Shown here: piece by piece, positions 1-11,183 of the stretch
Numbering within the stretch: position 1 is the first letter of the stretch
Layout: every line of letters starts with the position of its first letter
Origin: Powellomyces hirtus
Lineage: Eukaryota; Chytridiomycota; Chytridiomycetes; Spizellomycetales; Powellomycetaceae
Length of the DNA: 64,000 nucleotides
Reading direction: 5' to 3'
Assembly: GCA_025526995.1 (NCBI GenBank)
Contig: JAHLKG010000022.1
Location: 124,001 to 188,000 of the forward strand
Translations under genes and position numbers: made by a program
Notes under the pieces: generated by a model
Databases searched by the model: none
Seen by the model: the letters and a program-made list of their open reading frames with translations, nothing else
What the model was told of the DNA's origin: nothing

Positions 1-52
1 CTTCACAAAAAAGAGCCACTCAGAACCTAAAATGAATGTCCCCCTCTCGTAG

Positions 53-1742
53 ATATACAAAGATGGGCTATGCCGGGAACAATGACCCACAGTTCATTAT
101 CCCCACCTGTCTGGCCACGCGTGAATCACAAACAACCGGAAATGTAGCCTCCAAACGCGGCATTGAGGACCTGGACTACTACATTGGAGACGAGGCGCTG
201 GCCAACTCGAAGACTTACGGCATTTCATACCCGATTCGTCATGGAACTGTGGAGAATTGGGATCATATGGAAAAGTTCCACCAGGCGGCCATCTTCCACC
301 ATTTGCGCTGTGAACCAGAGGACCACCACTTCCTGCTGGTGAGTTCAGCGATAGACGGCAGCTGGGCACTTTGAGAGCAGATCCAACGGAAAGGTTCTTT
401 GGAGCTGGGGCTTTATCTGACCGCGCCTCTTTCCATTTTGACGCCGCCCAGACCGAACCACCTTTGAACCCTCCGGAAAACCGCGAATACACGGCTGAAA
501 TCTTCTTCGAGTCGTTTGGAGCCAAGGGAATGTACATTGCCGTGCAGGCTGTGTTGGCGTTAGCTGCCAGTTGGGCCAACGGCAAGACGGAGCAAACATT
601 GACCGGAACAGTCATTGACAGTGGAGATGGCGTCACCCACGTCATTCCTGTGGTGCGTAATGTGACTCCTCAGCAAACGTCCGCGTGTTGCTGCTCATTT
701 ATTCGCTGAAAACCATGCTTAACCCTGTTGCCGTGTTTTAGGCAGAAGGGTACGTCATTGACTCTGCCATCAAGCACATCCCGATTGCCGGTCGCGACAT
801 TACCCAATTCGTGCAACAACTCCTCCGAGAGCGCGAAAACAGTATCCCACCTGAAGATTCCCTCGAGGTCGCCAAGAGGATCAAGGAAATGTATTCTTAC
901 GTGTGTCCCGACATTGTCAAGGAGTTCAAAAAGTACGAGACGGAGGGCGACAAGTGGTTCAAGCGACATGAGTTTATCCACAGTGTTACGAAAAAGGTGG
1001 GAGGTTTTTGATTGGTGGCTTGGAGAGCTAAATGTTGTGCTGTTTTGTTGTAACACTCATCCTTTCGTCTCTTCGCGCCAGGCGTACTCCGTCGATGTTG
1101 GATTCGAACGATTCCTCGGCCCAGAAATCTTCTTCAACCCAGAAATCGCCAGCCCCGATTTCCTCACCCCTCTTCCCGAAGTCGTTGACCAAGTCATCCA
1201 AGGCTGTCCCATAGACACGCGAAGAGGACTGTACAAAGTACGTCCCCTTTTCCCTCCGCCTCCACCACTCCCTGTATCCTCATTACCTCCTTCTCCCCAT
1301 TTCTTTTCCGTTAGAACATTGTCCTATCCGGTGGCTCCACCATGTACAAAGATTTCGGCAAACGGCTGCAACGCGACATCAAGACCATCGTCGGCGCGCG
1401 GCTCCGCCACTACGAATCGGTCGCGCAAGCCAACCTTCACAAGGACCAACAAATCCAGGCGAAAAACATTGAAGTCAATGTCGTCTCGCATAAGAAGCAG
1501 CGATATGCCGTTTGGTTTGGGGGAAGTTTGTTGGCGGATACGGTAAGAGATGTGACAAATGCAGAGAACAAAGAGGGGAGGTGGAGGGAGTTGGTGTGGG
1601 TGGACAATTTTTTCTCATTTGGTTGTTGACTGTTTCTTTTCTATAGGCCGAATTCAACTCCTGCTACCACACCAAAGCCCAGTACGAAGAGCACGGCCCA
1701 AGCATTGCTAGATTCAATAAAGTATTCGCATCTATCCAATAG
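53..1742 (+). CDS. ARP3: Actin-related protein 3 (Arp2/3 complex), 5' partial
   Basis: Arp3 is a core subunit of the Arp2/3 complex, which nucleates branched actin filaments. Visible exons are 53-338, 452-652, 742-996, 1082-1237, 1315-1542 and 1647-1742; each intron starts with GT and ends with AG and all phases agree. The first visible codons read YTKMGYAGN, the Arp3 N-terminal phosphate-loop region, so only a short first exon lies left of the window. Further landmarks are [12 protein letters not shown], the nucleotide-binding loop [12 protein letters not shown] and [12 protein letters not shown]. The protein ends at a TAG at 1740-1742. The ATG at 36 lies before a likely 3' splice site (AG at 51-52) and is probably not the start. 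The neighbouring GLO3-like gene converges from the right. Identity is very secure; only the upstream exon is missing. Confidence 0.95.
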
Positions 1743-2036
1743 TATAGAGAAGAGAGCGCGCCAATGGTACAAGACTCGAAAAAATCCCATTTCTCTCTCT
1801 CTCGCGACACATTTGCAAATAAGAATATCTCTCTCAAACCATTTGATCCATTGTACCAATGGTCCAACGTCCTCCCCACCGTCCCGCGCTTGTGGTCGGC
1901 TAGTGTAGGTGTTTGTGGTGGTTGTTGTTTCAGATTGCAGCGCCTTCGAGACGAGAACAGTGTCAGGTACACTTGCAGCATTGGCCAATAATTCATGTTT
2001 ATTAGTGGAGATCCTCCATCGATACAAATTTTGAAC

Positions 2037-2097
2037 TCAGTATCGGGACTAGATGCAGAAAAATAAACCCCGCGAAATCAATACTTACTTACTTTAA

Positions 2098-2132
<35 letters not shown>

Positions 2133-3976
2133 AAAAATTTATCACACTCACCGACATATCCTGCAACACCTCTCCCAACTTATTCCCTCCGGTGGCCACA
2201 ATCTTTTTCAGCGTATGAAGGTCGTCCGCGGCCTGGCCGACAAATTTCTGAGCAAAGTCACGGGCTGATTCGCCCAGCATCGCCATCGGGTCGTTGGGGT
2301 CGCCGGTACGGTTGACTCCGCGGTCCGGGCCGGATTCGTCGCGCCCATAGTATTCGGCCGAACCGAAGCCGGAGCGGCCCGAGAAATTTTGGAGGCGGGC
2401 GCGGCCTTCTTTGCTAAAGGGAGAAAAAGATTGGGGTGAGTTGATATGATAGGGATTGCGTGGAGGGGTTGGATAGCCAAGTTTGTTTTGATTTTGTTTT
2501 TGCATCGCTTTTGCTGACCTTTGTGCTTCGTCATAGGTTCCACGTCCAAAGTACTGGTCACTGGAAATGGCTTTCGCAGTTCCAAACCTCTTTGTCGCAT
2601 CGCCACTCTCGTCTTGTCCATACGACGAGGACGAGTTGCTGCCGCTTCTCTGCGCAGATGGGGCAGTGGGTGTCGATCCAAATCCACCTCCAAACCCGCC
2701 GCCCACTCTCATTTTACCCATGCCCATTCCGAGACGTTCCATCATGGCCGCGTCTTCCGCTGACACTTTCTGGGTTGCTGCCGGGTTGGTGTTTGAGTAC
2801 GATTTTACGCTGTTGCCAGCGGCGGAGAGGATGGGGGCAGCGAGACGTTGGCGTTCTTCTTCTTCGCGCCGACGGATGGCTTCGTCTTCTTCGCGTTTCA
2901 GTCTTTCTTGTTCTTCGCGGGCCAAGCGTTCGGCTTCGTCAAAGTTGACGATCTTGGTGGCTTTTTTGGCGCCGAGGCCTTTTTTTGTGGGACGGAGGAT
3001 GTTGGTGCCTGAGTTGGCTCTCAGGGGAGCAGCACCACCAGGAGCAGATGTTGAGCCGAAAGCACTGCCCGAACTGCTACCACCGAATGAAGAAAGTTTA
3101 GAGGCATTGTCAGCCATACCGCCCGACAGAGATGCGGCGGCAGCAGTTTCGGAGCTGATCATGGGAGGTGCGGTGCGCGCTGGGGTAGGTGTGGGCGTCG
3201 GGACGGGGGTGGGGACAGGTTCGGGCTTGGCTGCCGGGGCGGGCGGCTGGTATGTGGTCGATGTGGGCGTCTGTTGCTGCTGCTGCTGGGGAATGCCGGT
3301 GCTTACGTCGTCCCAGTCGGAAAAGAAGTCGTTTCCCTTGGACGCGGTGGTCGATGTCTCTCCGCCGTCTGCGCCTTCCACAACCACTCGGTTAGGATAC
3401 CTAGCAACATAAAATTTCATGAGAATCCCAGGTGCACGGGTCCCAACACTCTCCTTGCTTCCCATCTTCTCACCTCCTCGCATCCTCATCCACCAACTTC
3501 TTCAAGCGTTCCTTGTACAGCCCCGCCGCACGGGTCGTGTACCTCGCTTTAGCCTCCTTGAGATTCCCTGCCCCATTCTGCCTAAAAAACTCGGCCGCAT
3601 TGGCGTTTCCGCCAACCTTCATGGTGCGCAGCTGATCCAGATTCCACTGGTCCAGCGACGTTGATCGCACAAAGGTGACGTGCACGCCCATGTTGCGGTG
3701 CACAGAGGAACAGTCGTAGCAGAGGTACACGCCAAACGTGACCGAGGACCAGGTCGGGTTTTTGGCATTGCAATCGAAACAGACCTGAGGGATGGGAGAG
3801 CAAGGGATTCCGGTGAGATGCGGAAGTGGAAGATGGGGTGTGGGATAACACAACGGGTCAAAGCCAAATGTCAAATAGCGGCGCACTCTCTCACACACAC
3901 GTACCTTGTTTTCGCGCTTTGCCTTCAGCTTTTTAAATATCTCTGCAATCTCGGCAGTGGACACTTCTGCGGCCAT
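2037..3976 (-). CDS. GLO3: ArfGAP of the Glo3/ARFGAP2-3 type
   Basis: A GTPase-activating protein for Arf1 in COPI vesicle traffic at the Golgi. Exons (complement): 3905-3976, 3474-3784, 2519-3400, 2152-2413, 2037-2048; about 512 aa. The N-terminal ArfGAP domain has the zinc finger CFDC-x16-CYDC followed by HRNMG, whose Arg is the catalytic finger. The C-terminal half carries the Glo3 hallmarks: a [10 protein letters not shown] segment and two ISS-type motifs ending in YFGR and YYGR. A Q6 run and a long Pro/Thr/Ala linker lie between. The last exon is only four codons (SRY-stop), recalling the short QDRY-like tail of ARFGAP2/3. Its preceding intron contains a 22-nt G run, and the 105-nt intron 2414-2518 is a multiple of three with no stop, so retention would keep the frame. 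Confidence 0.9.
2098..2119. repeat. 22-nt homopolymeric C tract (G22 in the transcript)
   Basis: The + strand shows 22 consecutive C residues, followed by one G and A-rich sequence. It lies inside the last intron (2049-2151) of the minus-strand GLO3 gene, so the pre-mRNA carries G22. The exact length is unsure because such runs are error-prone in sequencing. Confidence 0.85.
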
Positions 3977-4251
3977 GGTTGACGACGACGTGGCAGCTGG
4001 AGGTGTGTGTGTGTGGAAACAGCTGTGGGAATGGGTTGATCTTCCAAGTGCAAAGCGCAATGGCAAAAGTTCCCGCGCCTTCAAAACGCCAAACGACACA
4101 ACGGGAACTTGCCACGAAACACAAACGCGTGCAACTTCTTCACCATCCAAGTTAGCATTTCTAACACGATTTTGCATTATTGTACATATACATAAGCGAC
4201 CTTCCTTCGTTCACTTCCTTCACGGATTGCCACAAGCATCATATCATCATC

Positions 4252-5253
4252 ATGGCTCCACCGTCAGAAGCTACATACTACTCCCTGCTGAACCTCGTAG
4301 CGCGTGCAGACTCGTTCGCCCCCGCCCTCGAGTCCAGCATCCTGCTCAACCCGTCGCCGTCCGTCGGATACCCGTTGCGCGCTGGCGACCACGACACGCT
4401 GATCGGCTTCGTCAAGCCGCAGCTGATACCTTATATGGAGTCTCACCCATCCGTGTTTACCGTATCGGTGTCCGGTGTGCGCGTGAATGCGTCTCTCACG
4501 ACCAGCGAAGCTAGGACAGCTGCAGTCGAGGCCGTGTTGCGCGAGTGGAGAGATGCGACGCTAGAGAACGGGTTGAAGAAAGTGGAAGACAAGCAGATGT
4601 TCCTGTGTTTGAAAGGATGGCGAAACGAGCGATACTGCGTTCACGGCAGTCGGTCCGAAGGCGTCATCATGCAGCTCGAACGCGCGGCCGTCGGATTGTT
4701 GGGCGTGCGTGCTTACGGATGCCATTTGAACGGATACACTCGCACGCCGGAGGGCCAAGTCAAAATGTGGATTGCCAAACGCAGTGACACCAAGCAGACG
4801 TACCCGGGAATGCTCGACAATCTCGTCGGTGGAGGACTGGCCACCACGACCAACCCGCTGGAAAACATCATCAAGGAGTGCGGGGAAGAGGCCGGCCTGG
4901 ACATTGCTGCGGCGTTCAAAGTAGTCAGCACGGGCGTTCTGTGCTTCTTCCTGGACGATTCAGAACGCGGGTGGGTGCCCGACACCGAATGGGTGTATGA
5001 CCTCGAACTGCCGTCGTCGTTTGACCCGCAACCCGTTGATGGCGAAGTGCAAGCGTTCCACCTGTGGGATTTGGAAACCGTCAAGGAGCACCTGCACAAA
5101 GGAGAGTTTATGAACGAGTCTGCCCTCGTGGTCATTGACTTTTTGATCAGATTTGGACTGGTAACGGCTATGAATGAGCCTGACTACATAGAAATTGTAG
5201 CTAGAATGCACCGAAGCTTGCCCCAGCCGGGACCCCGTTTCGGCAGCAAATAG
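4252..5253 (+). CDS. Nudix hydrolase with N-terminal DUF4743 (YJR142W-like)
   Basis: A single-exon gene of 333 aa. The N-terminal half resembles the DUF4743 module that precedes the Nudix fold in fungal proteins such as yeast YJR142W, for which hydrolysis of damaged thiamine diphosphates is the reported activity. The Nudix box spans about residues 200-224 and ends in KECGEEAGLD, matching the REUxEExGU core with Lys for the first Arg; the usual upstream Glu is Thr. The start at 4252 is the first ATG; an in-frame TTG lies upstream. The stop is at 5251-5253. The gene is divergent from GLO3, with about 275 bp between starts. Substrate is inferred from the family, not from the sequence. Confidence 0.85.
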   Translation: MAPPSEATYYSLLNLVARADSFAPALESSILLNPSPSVGYPLRAGDHDTLIGFVKPQLIPYMESHPSVFTVSVSGVRVNASLTTSEARTAAVEAVLREWRDATLENGLKKVEDKQMFLCLKGWRNERYCVHGSRSEGVIMQLERAAVGLLGVRAYGCHLNGYTRTPEGQVKMWIAKRSDTKQTYPGMLDNLVGGGLATTTNPLENIIKECGEEAGLDIAAAFKVVSTGVLCFFLDDSERGWVPDTEWVYDLELPSSFDPQPVDGEVQAFHLWDLETVKEHLHKGEFMNESALVVIDFLIRFGLVTAMNEPDYIEIVARMHRSLPQPGPRFGSK

Positions 5254-5657
5254 ATTCAGGATACTTATAGACTCTATTATAGATGAATACACAATACGCA
5301 CGACCATCCTTCGCTAGAGTCCCTAAAACGATGGAATATACTAACAAATGCATGACTCAAGTATGAACTTTCGTGAAACTTGAACTTGATTAGCGTGTCG
5401 TTCCATTCAAGGTTTAGACGTCAAAAGTGTCGAATGTCAACAGCTGCGGTGAAGTTTCATCCAAGGAGAAAAGAAGGCGTTTGTTGAAAAAGCCACATTC
5501 GGCCGCGCGCGTTTCATCTCGCTTCTGCCAAGTGAAGAACGAGCAGCCGTCTGAACTTTCACAGAAATCATTGTCCGTAGTTTATGGGATTCGAACAGTA
5601 CTTTCATTCTGTGATCCACAACACCCGCACCTCCTCCTCTTCTCTGACCTCACCACA
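5254..5657. other. Intergenic, no gene seen
   Basis: 404 bp between the Nudix gene and the next start. The next reading frame stays open upstream to 5427, but the codons look like leader sequence and the ATG at 5658 is preferred. It probably holds a 3' UTR and a promoter. Confidence 0.6.
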
Positions 5658-6470
5658 ATGTCTTCCGTCTCCTTCTCCCCACCATCGCAGCCGCACAATG
5701 ACCCAACTCCGACAATGAAAGACCCAACAGTACTCTCACCCCCACCCTCCTTCTTCCCAGCCTTGTCCCTCCGCCAAAAACTCTATATCCTACTAATGCA
5801 CTCCATCGGCGCCGGTCTTCTGGACGCGGGGATCAACTTTGCCCTCGCCTACGCAATGTACCACGGCAAGACGGCGTACCTGTGGGACCTCCCCAACACT
5901 ATCGCCGGGGACGCCGCAATGACAGTCATAATTCAGGGCGTCCTCACTTGGATTATTGATGGAACACTCACACATCAGGATTGCCGAAAAGGCGTAGTAA
6001 AGCCGATTGTTCTAAGCGATACTGCTAAACGTCCCACCACGCACGTCGTGGGCTTCGTGTCGTGGATGGCCCGGGCTTCGCTGGACCTTCTTGAACCGGG
6101 GCTATCTGCCAAAACCCGCCTGATGCGTCTCGCCTCCGCTGCCTTGCGAGGTGCTGTCTTTGCGGCCTTATGCTTGCCGTTTGCGTGGGGCATCGGAATT
6201 GGAATCGCTTGTGCTACCTGGCCGGGTCTCGCGGGGAATACCCCGCTTACCGGATGGGCACCCATGATCTTCAAGGCAGTGTTTACCTTTTTCCTCGGTA
6301 TGCTGGTGACCCCCGTCACTACCGTCCTCGCCATGACACAGCACAGGTCTGTCCCGACCAGCACCGATCTGGAATCCTTCTCGGAACGCGCGAGTGATGT
6401 CACGGCAACCAACGGGAGCGGACCTGCCTTGATTGGAAAAAGTGAAAAGGCTGAGCATAAGGCTAGCTGA
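5658..6470 (+). CDS. Uncharacterised four-helix membrane protein
   Basis: A single-exon gene of 270 aa. After a Pro/Ser-rich N-terminus of about 40 residues come four hydrophobic segments, roughly residues 43-70, 80-102, 160-185 and 196-220. Conserved-looking polar positions (GINFALAYAMY, TIAGDAAMT) sit within the helices, and the tail is hydrophilic. It resembles fungal membrane proteins of unknown function (possibly DUF2456), but I cannot confirm the family. An in-frame ATG at 5427 would add 77 residues of basic, non-conserved-looking sequence, so the start at 5658, in a CACCACA context, is preferred. No enzymatic motif is visible. Confidence 0.7.
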   Translation: MSSVSFSPPSQPHNDPTPTMKDPTVLSPPPSFFPALSLRQKLYILLMHSIGAGLLDAGINFALAYAMYHGKTAYLWDLPNTIAGDAAMTVIIQGVLTWIIDGTLTHQDCRKGVVKPIVLSDTAKRPTTHVVGFVSWMARASLDLLEPGLSAKTRLMRLASAALRGAVFAALCLPFAWGIGIGIACATWPGLAGNTPLTGWAPMIFKAVFTFFLGMLVTPVTTVLAMTQHRSVPTSTDLESFSERASDVTATNGSGPALIGKSEKAEHKAS

Positions 6471-6973
6471 AGACGAAAGGCAAATGGTTGTTTTGCCATA
6501 TAATTTTGATCGGACGGGAAGCAACGTTGCGACGCTTCCTGTGCGCACTGTACATATACATGTCACATAGTTTACGAGTAAATATGAACATAAACACATG
6601 CAATAGTTTGAAATCTGATAGTCGCGAATTGAGGCTAGCTTGAGTCCCATGGGTGTATTATCCACATAGGCTAGGAAGTAAATCCACACAAGTCGACCGC
6701 CGTGCAATGAATCAAAAACTGCGGCTGTCTTTCCGCGACCACGTAGGGTCAGCACCCCAACAAGAGAATAAACTAACGATGGCGGCCCAGGCCGTGGGCA
6801 TTGAGCTTGACGTGTGTGCCCTTAAGAGGTTGCGCAATGTGTAGTTCAGGGCACGCGCCCTAATTGCATTCTTATTGCAGCTGCTTTACACAGACGGTAT
6901 GAGCGCTAAGTGTGTCGCTACATACATACAGACAAGCATGTACTCAAGACAACAAAAGGTATGATATCCCCTT
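6471..6973. other. Convergent intergenic region
   Basis: About 500 bp between two converging genes. Only short reading frames occur in all frames, with no recognisable coding or RNA feature. It probably holds the two 3' UTRs. Confidence 0.6.
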
Positions 6974-8584
6974 TCACTCTTCAATCTTGCTCGTCCGTTT
7001 CGCACTTCCGATATTGGGGGCCGGAGCATTCGAAGCCGTGGCGCCCTGCAGGGTCGACCGCCGTCCACCCGCACGGTCACCAAACGACCTATTCTGCGAC
7101 ACCGCACCCGCAAAATTCACGACCATCTGATGGAACGCGCGCTGGATCCGCCAAAGTTCCTGGATGCGGCTATATTTGGGTCTCCGCAACCCCGTCTCTC
7201 TATCCATGTCCTGCTGCATGACATCTTGGAACTTGAACGCGGCAAGGAGTTTGAGATCCCGCGCGATTTTTAACATGGCGCGCGCGAGGAGAAAGGCGTA
7301 GGCCATGACGAGAACACAACCGGCAGCTACGACGGCTGCGATGATCCCGATGGCTTTCTTGTTACTGCTCTGGAGCTCGGCCATCACGTCGTTCCGGCTG
7401 ATGAGGATAACGAACGCCCAGTGCAAGTTGGCTACCCCGAGATTCACTTCCCCAATTTGCATCGTGAATGTGCCCCCCGGGAGTTTAAGATCAACCGAAA
7501 AGTCGCGCGGGAGATTCGCGAGAAACGTTTTGAGCGTGCCCCCACTGTGCTGAGCAATGTACGTGCTCAACCCCTGCACATTCGCATCCGTCGCTGCCAC
7601 ATCCGCCATGGTCATGACGGAATGCATGCCGGAAGCCGGATCAGTCGGGTCCTGCAGATCGGTGTTGACATACAGCGACCCCTTTATCGACGACGCTAGC
7701 ACAATATCCTTATCATCCTGCACCTCAAACGCATACAATACATTATTGTATGGGATATTCTCGCTCAACCCCTCCAAGAAATCCGCTACAAACGCCGCCG
7801 ACATATCCGCGCTCTGCACCCCCACGGGGACCGATCTGTGATCAAACACTGTCCCCGAATAGCTTTTCCACAGCGATCGCTCGATGGGATACACCTGCGT
7901 CCACCCGCGGGATGTCGTGTCGGTGATATTAACGATATCCACCCAAAACGCGCCGCCGAATTGCGCAAAATCGGTGATGAAATTGAGACCAGGCTGCGGG
8001 GGTGCTGCTTCGATGAAATCCCCCGCAGCGTTGACCGTGATCACTTGGTAGGTGTCGTTGGCGTGCCGCCAGTGGTTCCAGACTTGCGTTTGGGGGTTGT
8101 AGTTGGCCCCGTTCATTTCTCCCGCGGGAACAGATGTGAAGTAGGAGGAGGTGAAGAGTTCTACCCGGGGTACCATGCTGTTGTGCATCAGCTGCAGGAA
8201 GGTGTCGACCTGCGCCGGGGTGGACGCATTATAAAACCCGCGTCTCCAGTTCAAAATATGGTGTTCGACCGATTCCTCCGCCGACCGCAACTTGAAAGTT
8301 ACATCCGACAAGATGCGTTTCAAAATATTATTCTCGAGCGAATTGCCCAACGTCGTGGCCGAGCTGGACGCTGCCGCATACGTCAATCCCCACGCCAAAA
8401 AGGCGACTCCAATGGTGAGTGTTGCTATGAAAGCGATGAGGACCACGGCGATCGGGAGACGCCCGTGTTTGAAGTCCGCCCACAACCGACGAGGGGAGCA
8501 GACCCGGTGCGAGAGTTCACCTTGCTTGCCGCCTTGGCTGGCCGTCGTGTCTGTACCAACGGTATCGCGGGCGTCAGCCTGCAT
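6974..8584 (-). CDS. Membrane protein with extracellular Cache-type sensor domain and no output domain
   Basis: A single-exon gene of 536 aa. TM1 lies at about residues 38-66, followed by an extracellular domain of about 320 residues with the periodicity of double-Cache (PAS-like) small-molecule sensors, then TM2 at about residues 408-435. A cytoplasmic tail of roughly 100 residues begins KIARDLKLLAAFKFQDV and contains a helical stretch ending QMVVNFAGAV. In related chytrid and protist proteins this helix usually leads to a nucleotide cyclase or kinase, but here the protein ends with no such domain. The start chosen is the ATG at 8582-8584; an in-frame TTG at 8617 is not credible. Ligand and partner are unknown. 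Cache assignment is by architecture and would need a profile search. Confidence 0.7.
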   Translation of the reverse strand: MQADARDTVGTDTTASQGGKQGELSHRVCSPRRLWADFKHGRLPIAVVLIAFIATLTIGVAFLAWGLTYAAASSSATTLGNSLENNILKRILSDVTFKLRSAEESVEHHILNWRRGFYNASTPAQVDTFLQLMHNSMVPRVELFTSSYFTSVPAGEMNGANYNPQTQVWNHWRHANDTYQVITVNAAGDFIEAAPPQPGLNFITDFAQFGGAFWVDIVNITDTTSRGWTQVYPIERSLWKSYSGTVFDHRSVPVGVQSADMSAAFVADFLEGLSENIPYNNVLYAFEVQDDKDIVLASSIKGSLYVNTDLQDPTDPASGMHSVMTMADVAATDANVQGLSTYIAQHSGGTLKTFLANLPRDFSVDLKLPGGTFTMQIGEVNLGVANLHWAFVILISRNDVMAELQSSNKKAIGIIAAVVAAGCVLVMAYAFLLARAMLKIARDLKLLAAFKFQDVMQQDMDRETGLRRPKYSRIQELWRIQRAFHQMVVNFAGAVSQNRSFGDRAGGRRSTLQGATASNAPAPNIGSAKRTSKIEE

Positions 8585-9528
8585 GGTGGGTAGGGGTGGC
8601 CTTTGTAGCAATGTCAATACTAATAAAAAATAGTGACTGTTGATGCCGTATTGTCAGGGGAGAACGTTACCCAAACCCAAGGAGATCGAATGGCTCTCTG
8701 TTCCTTATATGCGTTTCGCCCAACTGAGCCATTCGCATTGTTTACGCTCTAAGGACATTACGTGATGCATATACACGTGGTGCGCTTTGTTTATTCAACT
8801 CTGTCCAACCAATGACAATGAACTTAAAAAACTTCGAAAACCGGCACCCGAGCCCCGGGGGATGCCAGATCTTCCTGATATTCGAGCGCGGGAGAGTAAA
8901 GTGCCATTGACAATTGTGCAAGGAATGCGAAATGCCGGACATCCCCGACTAGACAGACAAATGTCTTCCACCGGGGAATAGTGAGTCATCTTAAGACGGC
9001 GAAGGATCTCTCGGCAATACAACCCATTTCTTTGACTTCTATGCCATCTTTCTCTCTACTCATTGCTGCAATGCCTCAGCGCTATGCAAACGGCGCGCAA
9101 CCCACCCAGATTTCCAGGCGGAGTTCACCTCATCTTGGCTTACGTGAGCCACCGGCCTCCGGCTGTGAACGAGAGATTTGTCCGAACGTGCGAATAAGTG
9201 AGTCATTCCACCCTCCGAATTCCCCACCAGCTGAAATTTTTCCACACAGTCTCAACCTACAATTCACACAAAAAATAGACGGCATTGAAGGTAACTAGTG
9301 AAGAGATATGCTTATTCTCCGTGGATCCTTTGTGTTGTTTGCCTTTTCATGCGATGCATGTCGCACACCTCGGGTGCCAAATAGCTTACGTTGTGTTTTG
9401 ACCCCAGTTTTTCTTTTTCAATGCGTTGTAGTTTCAGACCTGTCCTGAATTTGGTTCGGCGTAAAAACGTGGCCTGTTTTGTTTCTAAACCACCACTCCC
9501 AGCCAGTTTTTGCTCAAGTTCTGCCAGC
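8585..9528. other. Divergent intergenic region of about 0.94 kb
   Basis: Lies between the start codons of the Cache protein (minus) and FEN1 (plus). No convincing gene or RNA is seen. It probably carries both promoters and the FEN1 leader. Confidence 0.6.
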
Positions 9529-11183
9529 ATGGGTATCTCCGGTGAGTAGTTCCACAACCACCGCACCGTCACAACCCATCTTTTCCTGACGTCCCCACTT
9601 TTATTTTCTCGTTCCAGGCCTTACCAAAGTAATAGGCGACCACGCCCCGCACGCCATTAAAGAAAGCGACATCAAAAACTATTTCGGGCGCAAAGTCGCC
9701 ATCGACGCATCCATGTCCATCTACCAATTCCTCATCGCGGTCCGACAACAGGACGGAATGCAATTGACAAATGAGGCTGGGGAGACGACGAGTCATTTGA
9801 TGGGGATTTTTTATCGTACGATTCGGATGGTGGAGAATGGGATCAAACCGGTGTATGTGTTTGATGGGAAGCCGCCGGCTTTGAAGGCGGATGAGGTATG
9901 GTTGTGAGGTGTGAGAGGTGCTGAGAGAGAGGTGGAGACTAATTTGTGAAATGTGGTTTTTTTTTTAGCTTACGAAACGGTTGGAGAAACGAACGGAGGC
10001 GCAGGCGGGATTGGATGCGGCAACGGAAGCAGGTACGAGTAAAACATAATCTTCGAATGAAATATGGGATGTTGATAATGGTGGGGTTTGACAGGCGACA
10101 CGGAGAACATTGACAAATTCAGTCGCCGAACCGTCAAAGTCACAAAAGAACACAACATGGAATGCCGCAAACTGCTGAAACTCATGGGGATACCCTACAT
10201 CGAGGTGTATTTCTTTATCTTTATCCATTTTTGCCGCGCACACGGGTCAAGTCAAATCTGATGCTTATAATGTCTATGACCTACCCACACAGGCGCCCTC
10301 CGAAGCCGAATCCCAATGCGCCGCCCTCGCGCGGGCCGGAAAAGTATACGCCGCCGGGTCCGAAGACATGGACACTCTAACCTTCGGCACCCCCATCCTC
10401 CTCCGTCACCTCACCTTCAGCGAAGCGCGCAAGATGCCGATCGCCGAGATCCATCTCGACAAGGCACTTGAAGGTCTGGGAATGACGATGAACCAATTCA
10501 TTGATCTCTGTATCCTCCTCGGCTGCGACTACTGTGACTCCATCCGCGGGATTGGCCCGCACAGAGCTGTCGCGCTTATGAAGGAGCATGGCACGTTGGA
10601 GAAGGTGCTGGCGAGTTTGGATCCGAAAAAGTATCCCGTGCCGGAGACGTGGGAGTATAAACAGGCGAGGGAGCTGTTTAGGAAGCCGGATGTGATTGAC
10701 CCGGAAACGATAGATGTGAGTGGTGGGGCAAATGGGCTTCTGATCGCAATTATTCCGAGGCTGATCTCCCTTTTTATGTACAGTTGAACTGGGAACAACC
10801 CGACGAGGAGGGGATTGTGGAGTTCATGGTTCGAGAGAAGAACTTCAAGTAGGTCTTCATGGCTCTCCTTTTGTCATCCAGCGATAGGAGACTGATCCCC
10901 GTCTTTCTCCCTCCTACAGCGAAGAGCGAGTGCGGAATTCGGTGCAAAAACTCTCGAAGCTACTCAAGCAGGGCACGCAGGGGCGTCTGGATAGCTTCTT
11001 TTCCGTTAAACCCAAAGACCCGAGCGCGGTCAAATCGACATTGGGAAAACGAAAGGTAATGGAGCACATCTTTACCACTTGGTATTGTGATTCAGTGCTC
11101 ATTTGGAATTGTAGGCTGATGATAAGAAGAAAGCTGCCCCTGCCGCCAAAAAGAAGAGTGCCCCAGGCAGACCGCGGCGGTAA
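9529..11183 (+). CDS. FEN1: Flap endonuclease 1
   Basis: A structure-specific 5'-flap endonuclease for Okazaki fragment maturation and long-patch repair (RAD27 in yeast). Eight exons: 9529-9541, 9618-9895, 9969-10032, 10095-10204, 10293-10715, 10784-10848, 10920-11055, 11115-11183; 385 aa. The first exon encodes only MGIS plus one base, and the join restores [14 protein letters not shown]. Metal-binding residues are visible: Asp in DASMSIYQF and VFDGKPP, Glu in [10 protein letters not shown], Asp in GSEDMDTL, Asp in LGCDYCDS followed by the helix-two-turn-helix [12 protein letters not shown]-terminal PCNA-interacting box QGRLDSFF is followed by a basic tail. PCNA itself lies about 37 kb downstream in this window. 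The assignment is very secure. Confidence 0.95.

Noticed and set aside
36..52. ATG at 36 as the ARP3 start
   Set aside because: The preceding residues do not match Arp3, and an acceptor AG at 51-52 explains the change.
2567..3412. 281-aa open frame on the plus strand
   Set aside because: It is the antisense shadow of GLO3 exon 3, whose low-complexity codons leave the opposite strand open.
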